Assembly (NCBI GenBank): GCA_934630905.1
Contig: CAKTXN010000007.1
Location: 1-39,420 of the forward strand
Length of the DNA stretch: 39,420 nucleotides
Direction: 5' to 3'
DNA from: an uncultured Eggerthellaceae bacterium
GTDB taxonomy: Bacteria > Actinomycetota > Coriobacteriia > Coriobacteriales > Eggerthellaceae
The notes beneath the pieces were generated by a model that had not been told where the DNA came from, did no database searches, and was given only the letters and a program-made list of their open reading frames with translations. Within the stretch, counting starts at the first letter, position 1, and every line of letters starts with the position of its first letter. The position numbers and the translations under genes were made by a program. Below, piece by piece: positions 15,562 through 24,561 of this stretch.

Positions 15562-17040
15562 ATGGCAACGGAATTCTTCATTTCCGATATTCACGGCGAA
15601 TACGACCAGTTCATAAGCAACTTGAAAGCCGCAAGCGCGCTGGCAAGTTCGGGCGGCTACGACAAGCTGCATGTTATCGGCGACGTATATGATCGCGGTC
15701 CCGCGCCCGATGCCGTGGTGGAGGCGCTCATGGACGAGCCGAACCTTGATATCCAGTGGGGCAACCACGATATTGTGTGGATGGGTGCCAGCCTAGGTCA
15801 GCGCGGATGCGTGGCAAACGTAGTGCGCATTTGCGCGCGCTACAACAACTTGCCGCTTTTGGAGGAAACGTACGGCATTGATTTGGGTGCGCTGCGAGCC
15901 TTCGCAAACAACGTGTACGGCGAAGACCCCTGCGCGCTGTTCATCCCGAAAGGCACAAGCGACTACCCCGCCGAGGTGCGCCACGAGATTGCGCGCATCC
16001 AGAAAGCAATCGCCATCATCCAGTTCAAAGTTGAATACATGCATAGCACCGAGAATCCTGATTTCGACTTGACCAGGAGAAACTTGCTGCATCATATTGA
16101 TTTCGAGACAGGAAACGTGGAAATTGAAGGGTCCTGCTACCCTATGCTGGACCTGAACTTCCCCACCATCGATCCCGCCGATCCGTATTGCATGACTGCC
16201 GAAGAAGAGGCGGTCATGGAAAGCCTGGTGGACGCATTCTTGAGCTCAAAGCGCTTGCAGCGCCACATTGCACTGTTCCTTGACGCGGGCAGCCTGTACA
16301 CCGTGGCAAATGGCGCGTTGCTGTTCCACGCCGCCGTGCCGCTGAATGCCGATGGCAGCTTGAAGGAAACGTCGCTGTTTGGGCGTCCGCTAAAAGGTCG
16401 TGCGCTATTCGACGCTGTTGACGCAAGCGTGCGCGCCGCTTTTGACCTGCATGCAAGCAAGCAGGATCAAAAACGCGGGCGCGATTTGCTGTGGTATTTG
16501 TGGCTCGGTGAAGATTCGCCGCTGTTCACGAAAAGCAAAATGGCTACATTCGAGCTGTACTTCGTGGAGGACAAGGCTGTTCGCAAGGAGCACAAAAACG
16601 CGTACTATTCCCTGATGGAAGACAAGCATGCCATAGCTGGCATCTTGCGCGACTTCGGGCTTGACCCCGCCGCAAACCGCATTGTCAGCGGGCATGTTCC
16701 CGTGAAGGTGAAGGATGGAGAAAGCGCCGTGAAATGCGGCGGGCACGCGCTGGTTATTGACGGCGGCATGTCGCGTGCGTACCAGGCAACGTCGGGCATT
16801 GCGGGATTCACGCTGGTGCACGGCGACGCCGGTGCGGGCGAAGGCGCAGGTGCAGGCGGCAACACCAGTGCGGGCGAGAGCAGCACGGGAGCTGCAGGCG
16901 GCACGGGCGCAGGTGCGATGGCCGGCGCCGCAAGCACGGAGGTCCCGGACAGCTGGACGCTTATCGCGCACCAGCCCGTGGGAAGCTTCCTTGAGCCAGA
17001 AGTAGCGCATTTGCCCGCACTGGCGCCACTTTTGCAATGA
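15562..17040 (+). CDS. fbp: Fructose-1,6-bisphosphatase, class III
   Basis: 492 residues. Class III FBPases (Firmicutes type, calcineurin-like fold) dephosphorylate fructose-1,6-bisphosphate in gluconeogenesis, needed when carbon enters as acetyl-CoA. Motifs: ISDIHGEYDQF, GDVYDRGPAPDAV, WGNHDIVWMGA, and near the C-terminus SGHVPVKVKDGE. It is shorter than the typical family member of about 640 residues. A Gly/Ala-rich disordered stretch (roughly 420-462) interrupts the C-terminal part before a conserved-looking end (SWTLIAHQPVGSF). AAAGGACCTTTG precedes ATG 15562. Confidence 0.88.
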   Translation: MATEFFISDIHGEYDQFISNLKAASALASSGGYDKLHVIGDVYDRGPAPDAVVEALMDEPNLDIQWGNHDIVWMGASLGQRGCVANVVRICARYNNLPLLEETYGIDLGALRAFANNVYGEDPCALFIPKGTSDYPAEVRHEIARIQKAIAIIQFKVEYMHSTENPDFDLTRRNLLHHIDFETGNVEIEGSCYPMLDLNFPTIDPADPYCMTAEEEAVMESLVDAFLSSKRLQRHIALFLDAGSLYTVANGALLFHAAVPLNADGSLKETSLFGRPLKGRALFDAVDASVRAAFDLHASKQDQKRGRDLLWYLWLGEDSPLFTKSKMATFELYFVEDKAVRKEHKNAYYSLMEDKHAIAGILRDFGLDPAANRIVSGHVPVKVKDGESAVKCGGHALVIDGGMSRAYQATSGIAGFTLVHGDAGAGEGAGAGGNTSAGESSTGAAGGTGAGAMAGAASTEVPDSWTLIAHQPVGSFLEPEVAHLPALAPLLQ

Positions 17041-17223
17041 GTGACGCAAAGTCACACGCACAAGCAGTGCAGCGAAGCCGCCTTCGCGAAATCATTGTGC
17101 AATAAAAGTTCTCATCGAGATGATATAACAGCAATCGTTAGACAGAACAGCGGCCTCTTCGCCTTCCCCTTATCTGGAAGGATCGGCAAGGGAGCCGCCA
17201 CAAAGCGAACAGAAAGGAATACC

Positions 17224-17751
17224 ATGAACGAGACCTTGAACGTTTTGGAAACGCGTCGCAGCTGCCGCAATTTCAAGCCCGATGCCGTGCCGGAGGAAAC
17301 GCTGCAGGCCATTCTGCGTGCGGGCACGTACGCCGCAACTGGCATGGGAAAGCAATCGCCACTGATGGTGGTTGTGGAAAACAAGGAGATGCGCGACAAG
17401 ATTTCCGCCGAAAACGCCCGCATTATGGGCAAGGATGCAGACTTCGACCCCTTCTATGGTGCCCCCATCATTGTCATTGTGCTTGCAAACAAAAATGTTC
17501 CCACGCACGTGTACGACGGCAGCCTGGTTATGGGCAACTTGATGAACGCCGCGCACGCACTGGGCGTTGACAGCATTTGGATTCATCGCGCGAAGGAAGA
17601 ATTCGACTCCGACTTCGGAAAACAGTTGCTTGCCAAATGGGGCATCGAAGGCGACTACGAAGGCATTGGACATTGCGCGTTGGGTTATCGCGCGGCCGAG
17701 CTACCCGCAGCAGCTCCGCGAAAGGATGATTACGTGCACATCATCCGCTAG
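17224..17751 (+). CDS. Nitroreductase family flavoprotein
   Basis: 175 residues, the normal size for a compact FMN-dependent nitroreductase. The N-terminal ETRRSCRNFKPDAVPEETL is the FMN phosphate-binding signature, followed by ILRAGTYAATGMGKQSP. HALGVDSIWIHRAKE and GIGHCALGYRAAELP match the rest of the fold. It reduces an unknown substrate with NAD(P)H or ferredoxin. GAAAGGAATACC precedes the ATG. It appears to be a single gene. Confidence 0.9.
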   Translation: MNETLNVLETRRSCRNFKPDAVPEETLQAILRAGTYAATGMGKQSPLMVVVENKEMRDKISAENARIMGKDADFDPFYGAPIIVIVLANKNVPTHVYDGSLVMGNLMNAAHALGVDSIWIHRAKEEFDSDFGKQLLAKWGIEGDYEGIGHCALGYRAAELPAAAPRKDDYVHIIR

Positions 17752-17847
17752 GAATTGAGTGCGTTTTGAACTTATAGCCTATTGAACGTCCGCGCAGTTA
17801 GCCGTTTTGAGCTGCTGCGCGAACGCTCAACCAGGCATTTTATTGAC

Positions 17848-18573
17848 ATGAACGAACAAAACCGTATGACAAAGAAAAACGATGAGAGCCGTAGTATTAG
17901 CAACGACCTTTGTTGCGAAGATGTGCTGCGACTTGTCGAGCTGCCTGAAGGCCTAACGCTCACTAACGGCACCATGGAGTTGCGCGCCGACTTCACGCGC
18001 ATGATCGCTCGCATCAACCCCAACAAAGTGCATCAAGAATTGCTGGTGAAAGCCGCGAAAATCAAAGGCGCCCCCACCGAAGACCTGCTTGTTGTGGACG
18101 CAACAGCAGGCTTGGGCGAAGACTCCCTGCTGCTTGCGGCGGCGGGTTTTTCTGTGGTGATGTTCGAGCGCGACAAAACGATAGCGGCGCTGCTGGAAGA
18201 TGGCTTGGCGCGTGCGGCGCACGATGAACAGCTATCCTCCCTGGTGGCGCGCATGACGCTGCGCAAAGAGGACAGCATTGCGGCGCTTGCTAGCGGGGCC
18301 ATGCACGCCGATGTTATTTTGCTTGACCCCATGTTCCCGGCACGCACGAAAAGCGCCTCGGTCAAGAAGAAATTCCAGCTTATCCACGGGCTCGAAGCGC
18401 CTTGCGCCGATGAGCAGGGGTTACTTGATGCCGCATGCATGGCGCATCCGCGAAAAATCGTGATCAAACGACCGCCGAAAGGACCTTGGTTGGCACAGCG
18501 CAAGCCATCGTATTCCCTCGCCGGAAAAGCCGTGCGCTACGACTGCCTGGTGTTCGCACCGAAAGAGCCTTAG
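17848..18573 (+). CDS. rsmJ: 16S rRNA (guanine-N2-)-methyltransferase RsmJ-like
   Basis: 241 residues. RsmJ methylates N2 of G1516 in 16S rRNA with S-adenosylmethionine. The SAM site is VVDATAGLGEDSLLLAAAG, the acidic loop is FERDKTIAALL, and the family signature is LLDPMFPARTKSASVKKK. This combination is characteristic of RsmJ. The start is uncertain: ATG 17848 has no clear ribosome site, and a TTG at 17782 is in frame upstream. RsmJ is best known from proteobacteria; in Coriobacteriia the exact target should be regarded as inferred. Confidence 0.8.
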   Translation: MNEQNRMTKKNDESRSISNDLCCEDVLRLVELPEGLTLTNGTMELRADFTRMIARINPNKVHQELLVKAAKIKGAPTEDLLVVDATAGLGEDSLLLAAAGFSVVMFERDKTIAALLEDGLARAAHDEQLSSLVARMTLRKEDSIAALASGAMHADVILLDPMFPARTKSASVKKKFQLIHGLEAPCADEQGLLDAACMAHPRKIVIKRPPKGPWLAQRKPSYSLAGKAVRYDCLVFAPKEP

Positions 18574-18729
18574 AGCGCGCGAAGGTTTACCAGCGTTCGC
18601 AAGCGCCCACGAGAGCCGAGAAGCGCCATGACCTGCGCTTTATCGATCGCTCCTGGCGCTCTTTGTCCTATCGACCGCCCCTGCTTCAAGGCTCCCGCCC
18701 GTCGCTGCGTTTGCGCACCGCCCCGGCAA

Positions 18730-19254
18730 CTACGCCTTCCCAAGCGCCGTGCGCAAACGCTCAAAATGCAGGAAAATACCCTGTTCGCTGAGCTTTTCGA
18801 TGTCTTCCCACGAGGCAAACGTGAAATCAATCACCTCGGCAGGCTGCACGGTTACCTTGCTTTTATCGAAATCCAGCACAAAGCGGAAGATGTGGTTGAT
18901 GTAGTTATCGCCGCGCGCCAAGTCCACGTTCTCATAACGATAGAGCAGCTCCGGCTCGCATGCGTCAACCTTGATGCCAACCTCTTCGAAAACTTCTCGT
19001 TTCACCGCATGAACAGGCGTTTCTCCCGCTAATACGCCACCACCGGGAACTTCCCACCAACCAGCAGCCCATTTTTTGTCAAGGCTGCGGCGCGTGATAA
19101 GATACTTGCCTTCCTTGTTTTGCAGCAGGCCCAGCACATAGAGCATGAACTGGCCTTCTTTGAGGAAAAGACCTTTTCGCGGAGCAACAATGCCCAGCGG
19201 ATGAGCATTGGCATCGTAAACGTCGATCATCTCTTTTTGGGCCGAATCAGTCAC
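18730..19254 (-). CDS. Nudix hydrolase (8-oxo-dGTP/IPP isomerase-like)
   Basis: 174 residues with an intact Nudix box, GGGVLAGETPVHAVKREV followed by FEEVGI. The N-terminal IDVYDANAHPLGIVAPRKGLF is typical of Nudix proteins related to isopentenyl-diphosphate isomerase and YfcD, which often receive this annotation without a known substrate. The start is the first ATG of the frame; upstream sequence on the minus strand gives a modest ribosome site (GAAAGGTGCTTC). Confidence 0.87.
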   Translation of the reverse strand: MTDSAQKEMIDVYDANAHPLGIVAPRKGLFLKEGQFMLYVLGLLQNKEGKYLITRRSLDKKWAAGWWEVPGGGVLAGETPVHAVKREVFEEVGIKVDACEPELLYRYENVDLARGDNYINHIFRFVLDFDKSKVTVQPAEVIDFTFASWEDIEKLSEQGIFLHFERLRTALGKA

Positions 19255-19489
19255 CGAAGCACCTTTCGTGTTGTTTCACCTTGCGAATGCTCTGCGCGTT
19301 TTCGCCTTGCTTCGCCCGGTTTCGCCTTACTTCGCCGGCACGTAGCTTGAGCATGTGCCCTTCGCCTTGGCAATGAATTTCGCAACATTACCGCGAAGAC
19401 GCAAACGCATTGCCTGTTTCAAGCACAGCCCAGTATAGCTTTGTTCGAGTGCTGCGCGCGGGCAACTTTGCGAACAAACAAATTTACCG

Positions 19490-19613
19490 ATGATAAAAAC
19501 ACCCCACTTTTCTGTGGATTTTTACCAAACGTAAGGAAATTTTTCAGCATTTCCCCAGGTCGTAAAAAAGTTAGCTTCAGCAAACCCACAGAAAAGTCCC
19601 CTCTTTTTATCAT
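19490..19613. repeat. Inverted-repeat element E2 with shared internal motif
   Basis: The 28-nt arm at 19490-19517 (ATGATAAAAACACCCCAC...) is repeated inverted at 19586-19613. The outer 10 and inner 12 positions pair perfectly. The block between them does not pair because both arms carry CCCC on the same strand. The interior holds ATTTCCCCAGGTCGTA at 19549-19564, the 16-nt motif also found in elements E1 and E3. It lies between the divergent Nudix and ABC-transporter genes. Confidence 0.62.
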
Positions 19614-19880
19614 GGGGGCGGAAGAGCAGCGTGGAGAAGGGGTACAGAGGAGGAATGAAGAGGCGGGGCAGAAGAAGAAGGCGAAGACGGGCAGGGAACA
19701 GAAAGCAAAGGGACACAGAGGAGACACGGGGCATACGGGAGAAGAAGGAAGCTGCAGATGCGGCAGCAGGGCCAGAAGCAGAAGGCAGAGGCCGGGCGGA
19801 GCGCGGAAAGCGAAGGGACGCAGAGGAGGCGCGAGGCGCGCGGAAAGCGAAGAAAGCAACAGAAGCACGTAGTACCAAGA
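19614..19880. other. Purine-rich, low-complexity stretch
   Basis: The plus strand is overwhelmingly A and G for about 240 bases, with imperfect short repeats such as GCGGAAAGCGAAG. The plus-strand frame is open and would add an Arg/Lys/Glu-rich extension to the lipoprotein downstream, but that would bury its signal peptide, so I do not consider it coding. It may form unusual DNA structure or an untranslated leader. Confidence 0.5.
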
Positions 19881-19984
19881 CTCCCTACTCCCAAAATGAA
19901 CAGCCAGGCGCATTTTGTCCATTGATAGCGCACCGCCCACCTGGAATAATGGGAGCAATGCAAATACGAAAAAGAAGGGCCCGC

Positions 19985-20974
19985 ATGAAAAATCACTTGA
20001 TTGAGCTGGCTTTATGCCTTTGCTGTCTTATCACGTTTGTCGGGTGTGCCGCCAATAGTGGCGCATTCGGAGAGGCGGGCGCAACCAACAACGGATCCGG
20101 CACCGCCTCTGCCACACCGAAAATCGTTGTCGGTACGCTTGCGACCGAAGATATCCTGCCCTGCTGGGTGGCCCAGGAAGAAGGCCTGTTCGCCAATGAG
20201 AATCTTGATGCCGAAATTGCCGTGTTCCAAAGCGCATCCGAGCTGATTGCGGCCGTTTCTTCGGGCAGCGTTGACTTCGCCATGACCGACCCTATGGTCA
20301 CCGCCAGCCTGTACGCATCAGGCGCTGACGTGCAGATTCGCTGGGTCACGCTGGGCGCCGATGCAAGTCAAGGCCGCTTTGGCATCATGACCGCCGACCC
20401 CGACATCAAGAGCCTGACCGATTTAGCGGGCGTACCCGTGGGCGTGGGCTCGAACACCATTCTGGAGTACGTGATGGACACGCTGTTCGAACGCGCTGGC
20501 ATACCCGCCGACCAGATAAAAACCGAGGAGCTGCAAAAACTTCCCGTACGCTACCAGGCAATGGCCGCCGGCACCGTGAAGGCCGCAGCACTTCCCGCTT
20601 CCTTGTTGGCTCTGGGCGAAGCGTCTGGCTTCACCGTTGTAGCCGACGACACCACGGGCAATAACGTTTCCCAGTCCGTCATGATCTCGTGCAACAGCGC
20701 GATTTCGGCCGATACCGCAAATGCCTTCGCACGTGCTTGGGATGCCGCTGTGGCACGCATCAACAAGAACCCCGATTCCTATCGCGCGCTGTTGGCGCAG
20801 AAGGCATCGCTGCCCGAAAGCATTGCCCAAACGTATGCCGTAAGCAGCTATCCCGCCGCTGAACTGCCCGAACAGCACATGATTGACGCTGTTTTGACTT
20901 GGATGGCAAACAAGGGCTACCTAAATGCGAACGTCACGTACGATGCCGCGACCGGCTGCTTCCAAGGACGCTAA
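19985..20974 (+). CDS. ABC transporter substrate-binding lipoprotein (NMT1/SsuA/ThiY-like)
   Basis: 329 residues. The signal peptide MKNHLIELALCLCCLITFVG ends in a lipobox with Cys21, so the mature protein is lipid-anchored outside the membrane. The body is of the NMT1/THI5-like fold (VVGTLATEDILPCWVAQEEG, DFAMTDPMVTASL, DLAGVPVGVGSNT). This fold binds sulfonates, nitrate/bicarbonate or thiamin precursors. It is followed by the ATPase and permease of the same importer. The frame is open far upstream, but ATG 19985 is required for the signal peptide. A hairpin at 21022-21054 separates it from the ATPase gene. Confidence 0.87.
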   Translation: MKNHLIELALCLCCLITFVGCAANSGAFGEAGATNNGSGTASATPKIVVGTLATEDILPCWVAQEEGLFANENLDAEIAVFQSASELIAAVSSGSVDFAMTDPMVTASLYASGADVQIRWVTLGADASQGRFGIMTADPDIKSLTDLAGVPVGVGSNTILEYVMDTLFERAGIPADQIKTEELQKLPVRYQAMAAGTVKAAALPASLLALGEASGFTVVADDTTGNNVSQSVMISCNSAISADTANAFARAWDAAVARINKNPDSYRALLAQKASLPESIAQTYAVSSYPAAELPEQHMIDAVLTWMANKGYLNANVTYDAATGCFQGR

Positions 20975-21021
20975 GCCATTCGTGCGAGAAGCCTTAGAAC
21001 ATTAGCTCGAACCACTTGCAG

Positions 21022-21054
21022 GGAACCTAGGACGCTTCACGCGCCTTAGGTTCC
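21022..21054 (+). terminator. Hairpin between transporter genes, probable attenuator
   Basis: GGAACCTAGGACGC pairs with GCGCCTTAGGTTCC (outer 8 bp perfect). Only a short TTG follows, so read-through is likely. Such a hairpin commonly gives more binding protein than ATPase and permease. Confidence 0.5.
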
Positions 21055-21102
21055 TTGTCGTATCCCCACTCCTTATCGTATCCCTTCCAGAAAAGGCCGC
21101 TT

Positions 21103-21927
21103 ATGTCCCTAGCATTTGAAAACGTTGAACTATCCTACGATAAGCTGCATGCGCTGCAGCACTTAAACCTGCGGGTCGAAAGCGGACAATCGCTTGCGAT
21201 TATCGGACCATCCGGCTGCGGGAAATCGAGCATGCTGCGGTTGGCTGCAGGACTTATCCGTCCGAACGGCGGGCGCGTGTTGGTCGATGACGCGCACGTT
21301 GAGAAACCGCGCAAGCGAACCGCGCTTATCCTGCAAAATTTTGGCCTTCTTCCCTGGAAAACGGTGTATGCAAATGCTGAGCTGGGGCTTCGCATTCAAA
21401 AAGCGCCCGCAAGCCAGCGCAAGGAACGAACGCTTGAAGCGCTGCAGCGTGTGGGGCTGCAGGATTTCGCCAAGAGTTACCCCGCGCAGCTCTCCGGCGG
21501 CATGCAACAGCGCTTGGCAATTGCTCGCGCGCTGGCGTGCGACATTGACACGCTGCTTATGGACGAGCCGCTCAGCGCTCTTGACGCACTGCTGCGCGAG
21601 GAAATGCAAGATACGCTGCTTTCCCTTTGGAAGGAGAAGCGCTACACCCAGCTTTTAGTGACGCATTCCATTGAAGAGGCGGTTTACCTGGGACAGCACA
21701 TTGTGGTCATGGCGCCGCGACCAGGCCGCATTGTGGCGCACCTCGGCAATCCTTGCATGGGAAGCGCCACGTACCGCAACACCGATGAATTCTTCGCACA
21801 ATGCAAGGCTGTGCGCGCGGCGCTCGAACGCGGATGCGCTGGTAGCAACGTGGCCCATGGCAGAACACTCAACGAAAACGCAGACGAATCCGAAAGCGCG
21901 CGAAACGAGGAATCCCATGCAGAATAA
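21103..21927 (+). CDS. ABC transporter ATP-binding protein (SsuB/TauB-like)
   Basis: 274 residues. Walker A GPSGCGKSS (35-43), Q-loop LQNFGLLPW, signature LSGGMQQR, Walker B LLMDEPLSALD and the switch His in VTHSIEEA are all intact. FGLLPWKTVYANAELGL is typical of the nitrate/sulfonate/taurine importer ATPases. The last about 35 residues are polar and not conserved. AAAAGGCC precedes ATG 21103. Its end overlaps the permease gene by 11 bases, which indicates coupling. Confidence 0.92.
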   Translation: MSLAFENVELSYDKLHALQHLNLRVESGQSLAIIGPSGCGKSSMLRLAAGLIRPNGGRVLVDDAHVEKPRKRTALILQNFGLLPWKTVYANAELGLRIQKAPASQRKERTLEALQRVGLQDFAKSYPAQLSGGMQQRLAIARALACDIDTLLMDEPLSALDALLREEMQDTLLSLWKEKRYTQLLVTHSIEEAVYLGQHIVVMAPRPGRIVAHLGNPCMGSATYRNTDEFFAQCKAVRAALERGCAGSNVAHGRTLNENADESESARNEESHAE

Positions 21928-22657
21928 GATCTTATGGAAGGCGTTTTGCCTTGTTGTTTCTCTCGCATTTGTCCTGGCAGGATGGCATATCACCGCACTT
22001 ATCCTGGCAACACCCGCCTTGCCTGTTCCCGCCGAGGCTCTTTCGGTATGCCTGCAGTACGCGAGCGATTTAGCACCCGATTTCAGCATCAGTTTCCAAC
22101 GCGTGGGCATTTCGCTTCTGCTGGGCACGATGCTGGGTGCGCCCGTGGGACTGGCATTCGGGCGCTGCAAGAAACTCGATCAGCTGCTCGCGCCCGCACT
22201 CTATATCTTGTATCCCATCCCTAAAATCGTGCTGCTGCCCATTTTGCTGGTGCTTTTGGGCTTTGGTAGCGAGCTGAAAATCGCGCTTATCACGCTCACC
22301 GTGTTTTTCCAGGTGGTCGTTGTCATGCGCGACGCGGCGAAAAACATCCCCGATGATCTGCTTACGTCCGTTCGTTCGCTGGGCGCCACGCGCATCCAAC
22401 TGGCGCATCACGTGATCTTCCCGGCAACCATGCCGCAGCTTTTCACCACGCTGCGCGTGAGCAGCGCCGTAGCCATTGCCGTGCTGTTCTTCGCGGAAGC
22501 AATTGCCGGCTCCACCGGTTTGGGCTACTTCATCATGAATAGCTGGGGCATGGTGAATTATCCGCGCATGTTCGCCGGCATTGTAGCGCTGGCACTTTTA
22601 GGCGTGATCTTCTACGAGCTGTTTGACCTGATAGAACGACGCCTTTCGCACAAATAG
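21917..22657 (+). CDS. ABC transporter permease (SsuC/TauC-like)
   Basis: 246 residues with about six hydrophobic segments. The EAA loop that contacts the ATPase is visible as SVRSLGATRIQLAHHVIFPA, and the end FAEAIAGSTGLGYFIMNS matches the sulfonate/nitrate permease group. GAGGAATCCC precedes ATG 21917, which lies inside the end of the ATPase gene. With the two preceding genes it forms a complete importer; the substrate cannot be read from sequence. Confidence 0.9.
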   Translation: MQNKILWKAFCLVVSLAFVLAGWHITALILATPALPVPAEALSVCLQYASDLAPDFSISFQRVGISLLLGTMLGAPVGLAFGRCKKLDQLLAPALYILYPIPKIVLLPILLVLLGFGSELKIALITLTVFFQVVVVMRDAAKNIPDDLLTSVRSLGATRIQLAHHVIFPATMPQLFTTLRVSSAVAIAVLFFAEAIAGSTGLGYFIMNSWGMVNYPRMFAGIVALALLGVIFYELFDLIERRLSHK

Positions 22658-22731
22658 CGAAAGCATTCCGCCGAATGCCCCCATAATCCACGTCTTCCCC
22701 CTGGGCTTTTCGCGTCCTTCGGCGTTCTGCC

Positions 22732-22768
22732 TTGGCCTTCGTGCGCGTCCCCATGCTATGATGTGCCC
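22732..22768 (+). promoter_or_regulatory. Extended -10 promoter placed directly before the TetR start
   Basis: TGCTATGAT (extended -10, 22754-22762) with TTGGCC 19 bases upstream of the -10 hexamer. The predicted start of transcription falls on or next to the ATG at 22769, and no ribosome site is present, which points to a leaderless mRNA. Confidence 0.45.
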
Positions 22769-23347
22769 ATGAAAAAACAGTCCGAAAAGACCGCACGCAC
22801 GAAACAGGAGTTCATCCAAGCCTTCTGGAGCCTGTATGCCGAAACGCCCGTGAATAAAATCACCGTGGCGCAGGTGTGCGAGCGCGCAGGATATCATCGC
22901 AATACATTCTACCTGCACTTTCACGATGTATACGAGCTTTTGGAAGACGTTGAATCCGCCCTTTTGCAAGACGTTGCAACCTGCGTTGAAAACTGCATGA
23001 AACGCCTGACAAAAGACGCAGGGAAGCTTGCGCGCATCGCAGCGCTGAAAGACATCGTGCTTTTCTACGAACGCAACAAGCGATTTATCGTGGTGCTTTT
23101 AGGTCCACAGGGCGATCCGTCTTTTGCCTTGCGCCTAAAGGAAGCGTTGAAGCCTCTTTGGAAGCGCTACGTTATCAACCAGGGGGAATCGCAGCGTAGC
23201 GATCAAGAAATCGATTTAATTTTGGAGTTCACCCTTGCAGGGAGCCTTGCCATGATCAGCCAATGGCTGCAGGATCCGCGGGGGCTTTCCGCCTATGAGC
23301 TGGGACACCTAGTGTACGACACCGCCATCAAGAACGCCGCGCGATAG
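22769..23347 (+). CDS. TetR-family transcriptional regulator
   Basis: 192 residues. The N-terminal DNA-binding domain shows TVAQVCERAGYHRNTFYLHF, the classic TetR helix-turn-helix followed by the YxHF motif. The C-terminal half matches the Firmicutes-type ligand-binding domain (DIVLFYERNKRFIVVLLGPQGDPSF). It lies 111 bases after the ABC importer and before the thioesterase, either of which it could control. A GTG two codons earlier is also in frame. No ribosome site is seen. Confidence 0.87.
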   Translation: MKKQSEKTARTKQEFIQAFWSLYAETPVNKITVAQVCERAGYHRNTFYLHFHDVYELLEDVESALLQDVATCVENCMKRLTKDAGKLARIAALKDIVLFYERNKRFIVVLLGPQGDPSFALRLKEALKPLWKRYVINQGESQRSDQEIDLILEFTLAGSLAMISQWLQDPRGLSAYELGHLVYDTAIKNAAR

Positions 23348-23700
23348 AAGGCGCGCCTCCGCCACGGCTCCGCCGCCCGTGTCACGAGCAGCTGCCCCCG
23401 ACGCACCGTCCCACTGAACCGCCGCCGCAGCAGTTTCCCGCTGCCATCGGCATCGTATGCTGTCTCCGGTGCCCTTCGCTACCACCGGCTTTCCTGACGC
23501 GCCCTTCGCCTCTTTCGACCCATCCCTTCCCGTTTTCCGCTTTTTCTTCCCTGTTCTTTTTCTTCTAAATGCACAACTACACGAAAAACGAGTAAACTTG
23601 CTCTTCGAATTTATGGAGCGAGCAAGCATTCGCGGCAGCGCGCGAGCGCGTCCGAACAACCATAAGCAAGAACCCAAACGCACACTTCAAAGGAACACCC
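23348..23700. other. Intergenic stretch without a recognised gene
   Basis: The stretch is pyrimidine-rich on the plus strand (for example CTTTTTCTTCCCTGTTC near 23550). It should contain the promoter of the thioesterase gene; a TAAACT box lies near 23593 but no clear -35 partner was found. Confidence 0.4.
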
Positions 23701-24429
23701 ATGGAACTGTACAAAGAGCAAGTTTGCAAACTGCGCCTGAGCGATTTCAACTGCTACAAGCAGCTGCGCGCGAGTGCCGTGTTGGATCTTTTTCAGGATC
23801 TTGCCACTGAGCACAGCGTTGAAATGGGCATCGGCTTTGAAGATTTGCAGAAAAAGGGCGTATTTTGGGTGGTCGTGCGCCAGAAGCTCGAGTTCTTCCA
23901 CGATGCCGTATATAAGCCTCATCAGGAAGTTTGCGTACGCACATGGCCGCATAGCGCATCGCGCCTGAACATTCAGCGCGACTACTCTTTAAGCGACCTG
24001 GATGGCAACATGCTGGCAAAAGGAACATCGGAGTGGCTGCTGCTTGACATTGAGACCAGGGGCATTGCATCGGTGCTGGCAAACTACGACGGCCCGACTG
24101 ATTTTCTTCCCGACCGCATGTTTTCGGGCAAGCTGCGAAAGATCAAAGATTTCGAAGCAGCCGAGCAGCCCACTGCTGTTATTATGCCGCAATTCTCTGA
24201 CATCGATTTCAACCTGCACGTGAACAACGCACGCTACATCGATTATGCGCAAAATGTTGCCTCACCCACGCAGGACAGGCCGGTACGTACGCTGCAAATC
24301 GATTACCGCAAGGAGATTCTGCCTGGTCATCCTGTGAATATCTTCACGCTGGAAGATGAACTGGGAACGCATGTCAAAGGCGTCAATGCAGAAGGCGAAG
24401 TTAACTTCAACTGCCTTATGGGGTACTAG
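23701..24429 (+). CDS. Acyl-ACP thioesterase (FatA/FatB-like)
   Basis: 242 residues forming two hot-dog folds. It releases free fatty acids from acyl carrier protein. The first hot-dog shows AVLDLFQDLATEHSVEMG and GVFWVVVRQKLEF. The second holds the catalytic region FSDIDFNLHVNNARYIDY, where Asp, Asn and His are the active residues. The length is normal for bacterial acyl-ACP thioesterases. AAAGGAACACCC precedes the ATG. It is convergent with pdxR, with two repeat elements in between. Confidence 0.88.
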   Translation: MELYKEQVCKLRLSDFNCYKQLRASAVLDLFQDLATEHSVEMGIGFEDLQKKGVFWVVVRQKLEFFHDAVYKPHQEVCVRTWPHSASRLNIQRDYSLSDLDGNMLAKGTSEWLLLDIETRGIASVLANYDGPTDFLPDRMFSGKLRKIKDFEAAEQPTAVIMPQFSDIDFNLHVNNARYIDYAQNVASPTQDRPVRTLQIDYRKEILPGHPVNIFTLEDELGTHVKGVNAEGEVNFNCLMGY

Positions 24430-24431
24430 AA

Positions 24432-24471
24432 GCCGAAGCGCAAAAGGCCCGTCCGTAGCGCGCGGCTTCGG
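24432..24471 (+). terminator. Possible terminator hairpin after the thioesterase gene
   Basis: GCCGAAGC near 24432 can pair with GCTTCGG near 24464, just past the stop codon. No T tract follows. Confidence 0.3.
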
Positions 24472-24561
24472 GGCGGTGGGCGCGCAGGGCCGAACAAGAT
24501 GCCCATCGTTTCACCCTGCTGAATGCCGTCTACGCACCCCTCTTGTTGGAAATCAGGGGGC

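Noticed and set aside
19631..19984. N-terminal extension of the substrate-binding lipoprotein
   Set aside because: The frame is open, but the purine-rich sequence encodes a charged repeat stretch that would place the signal peptide inside the protein.
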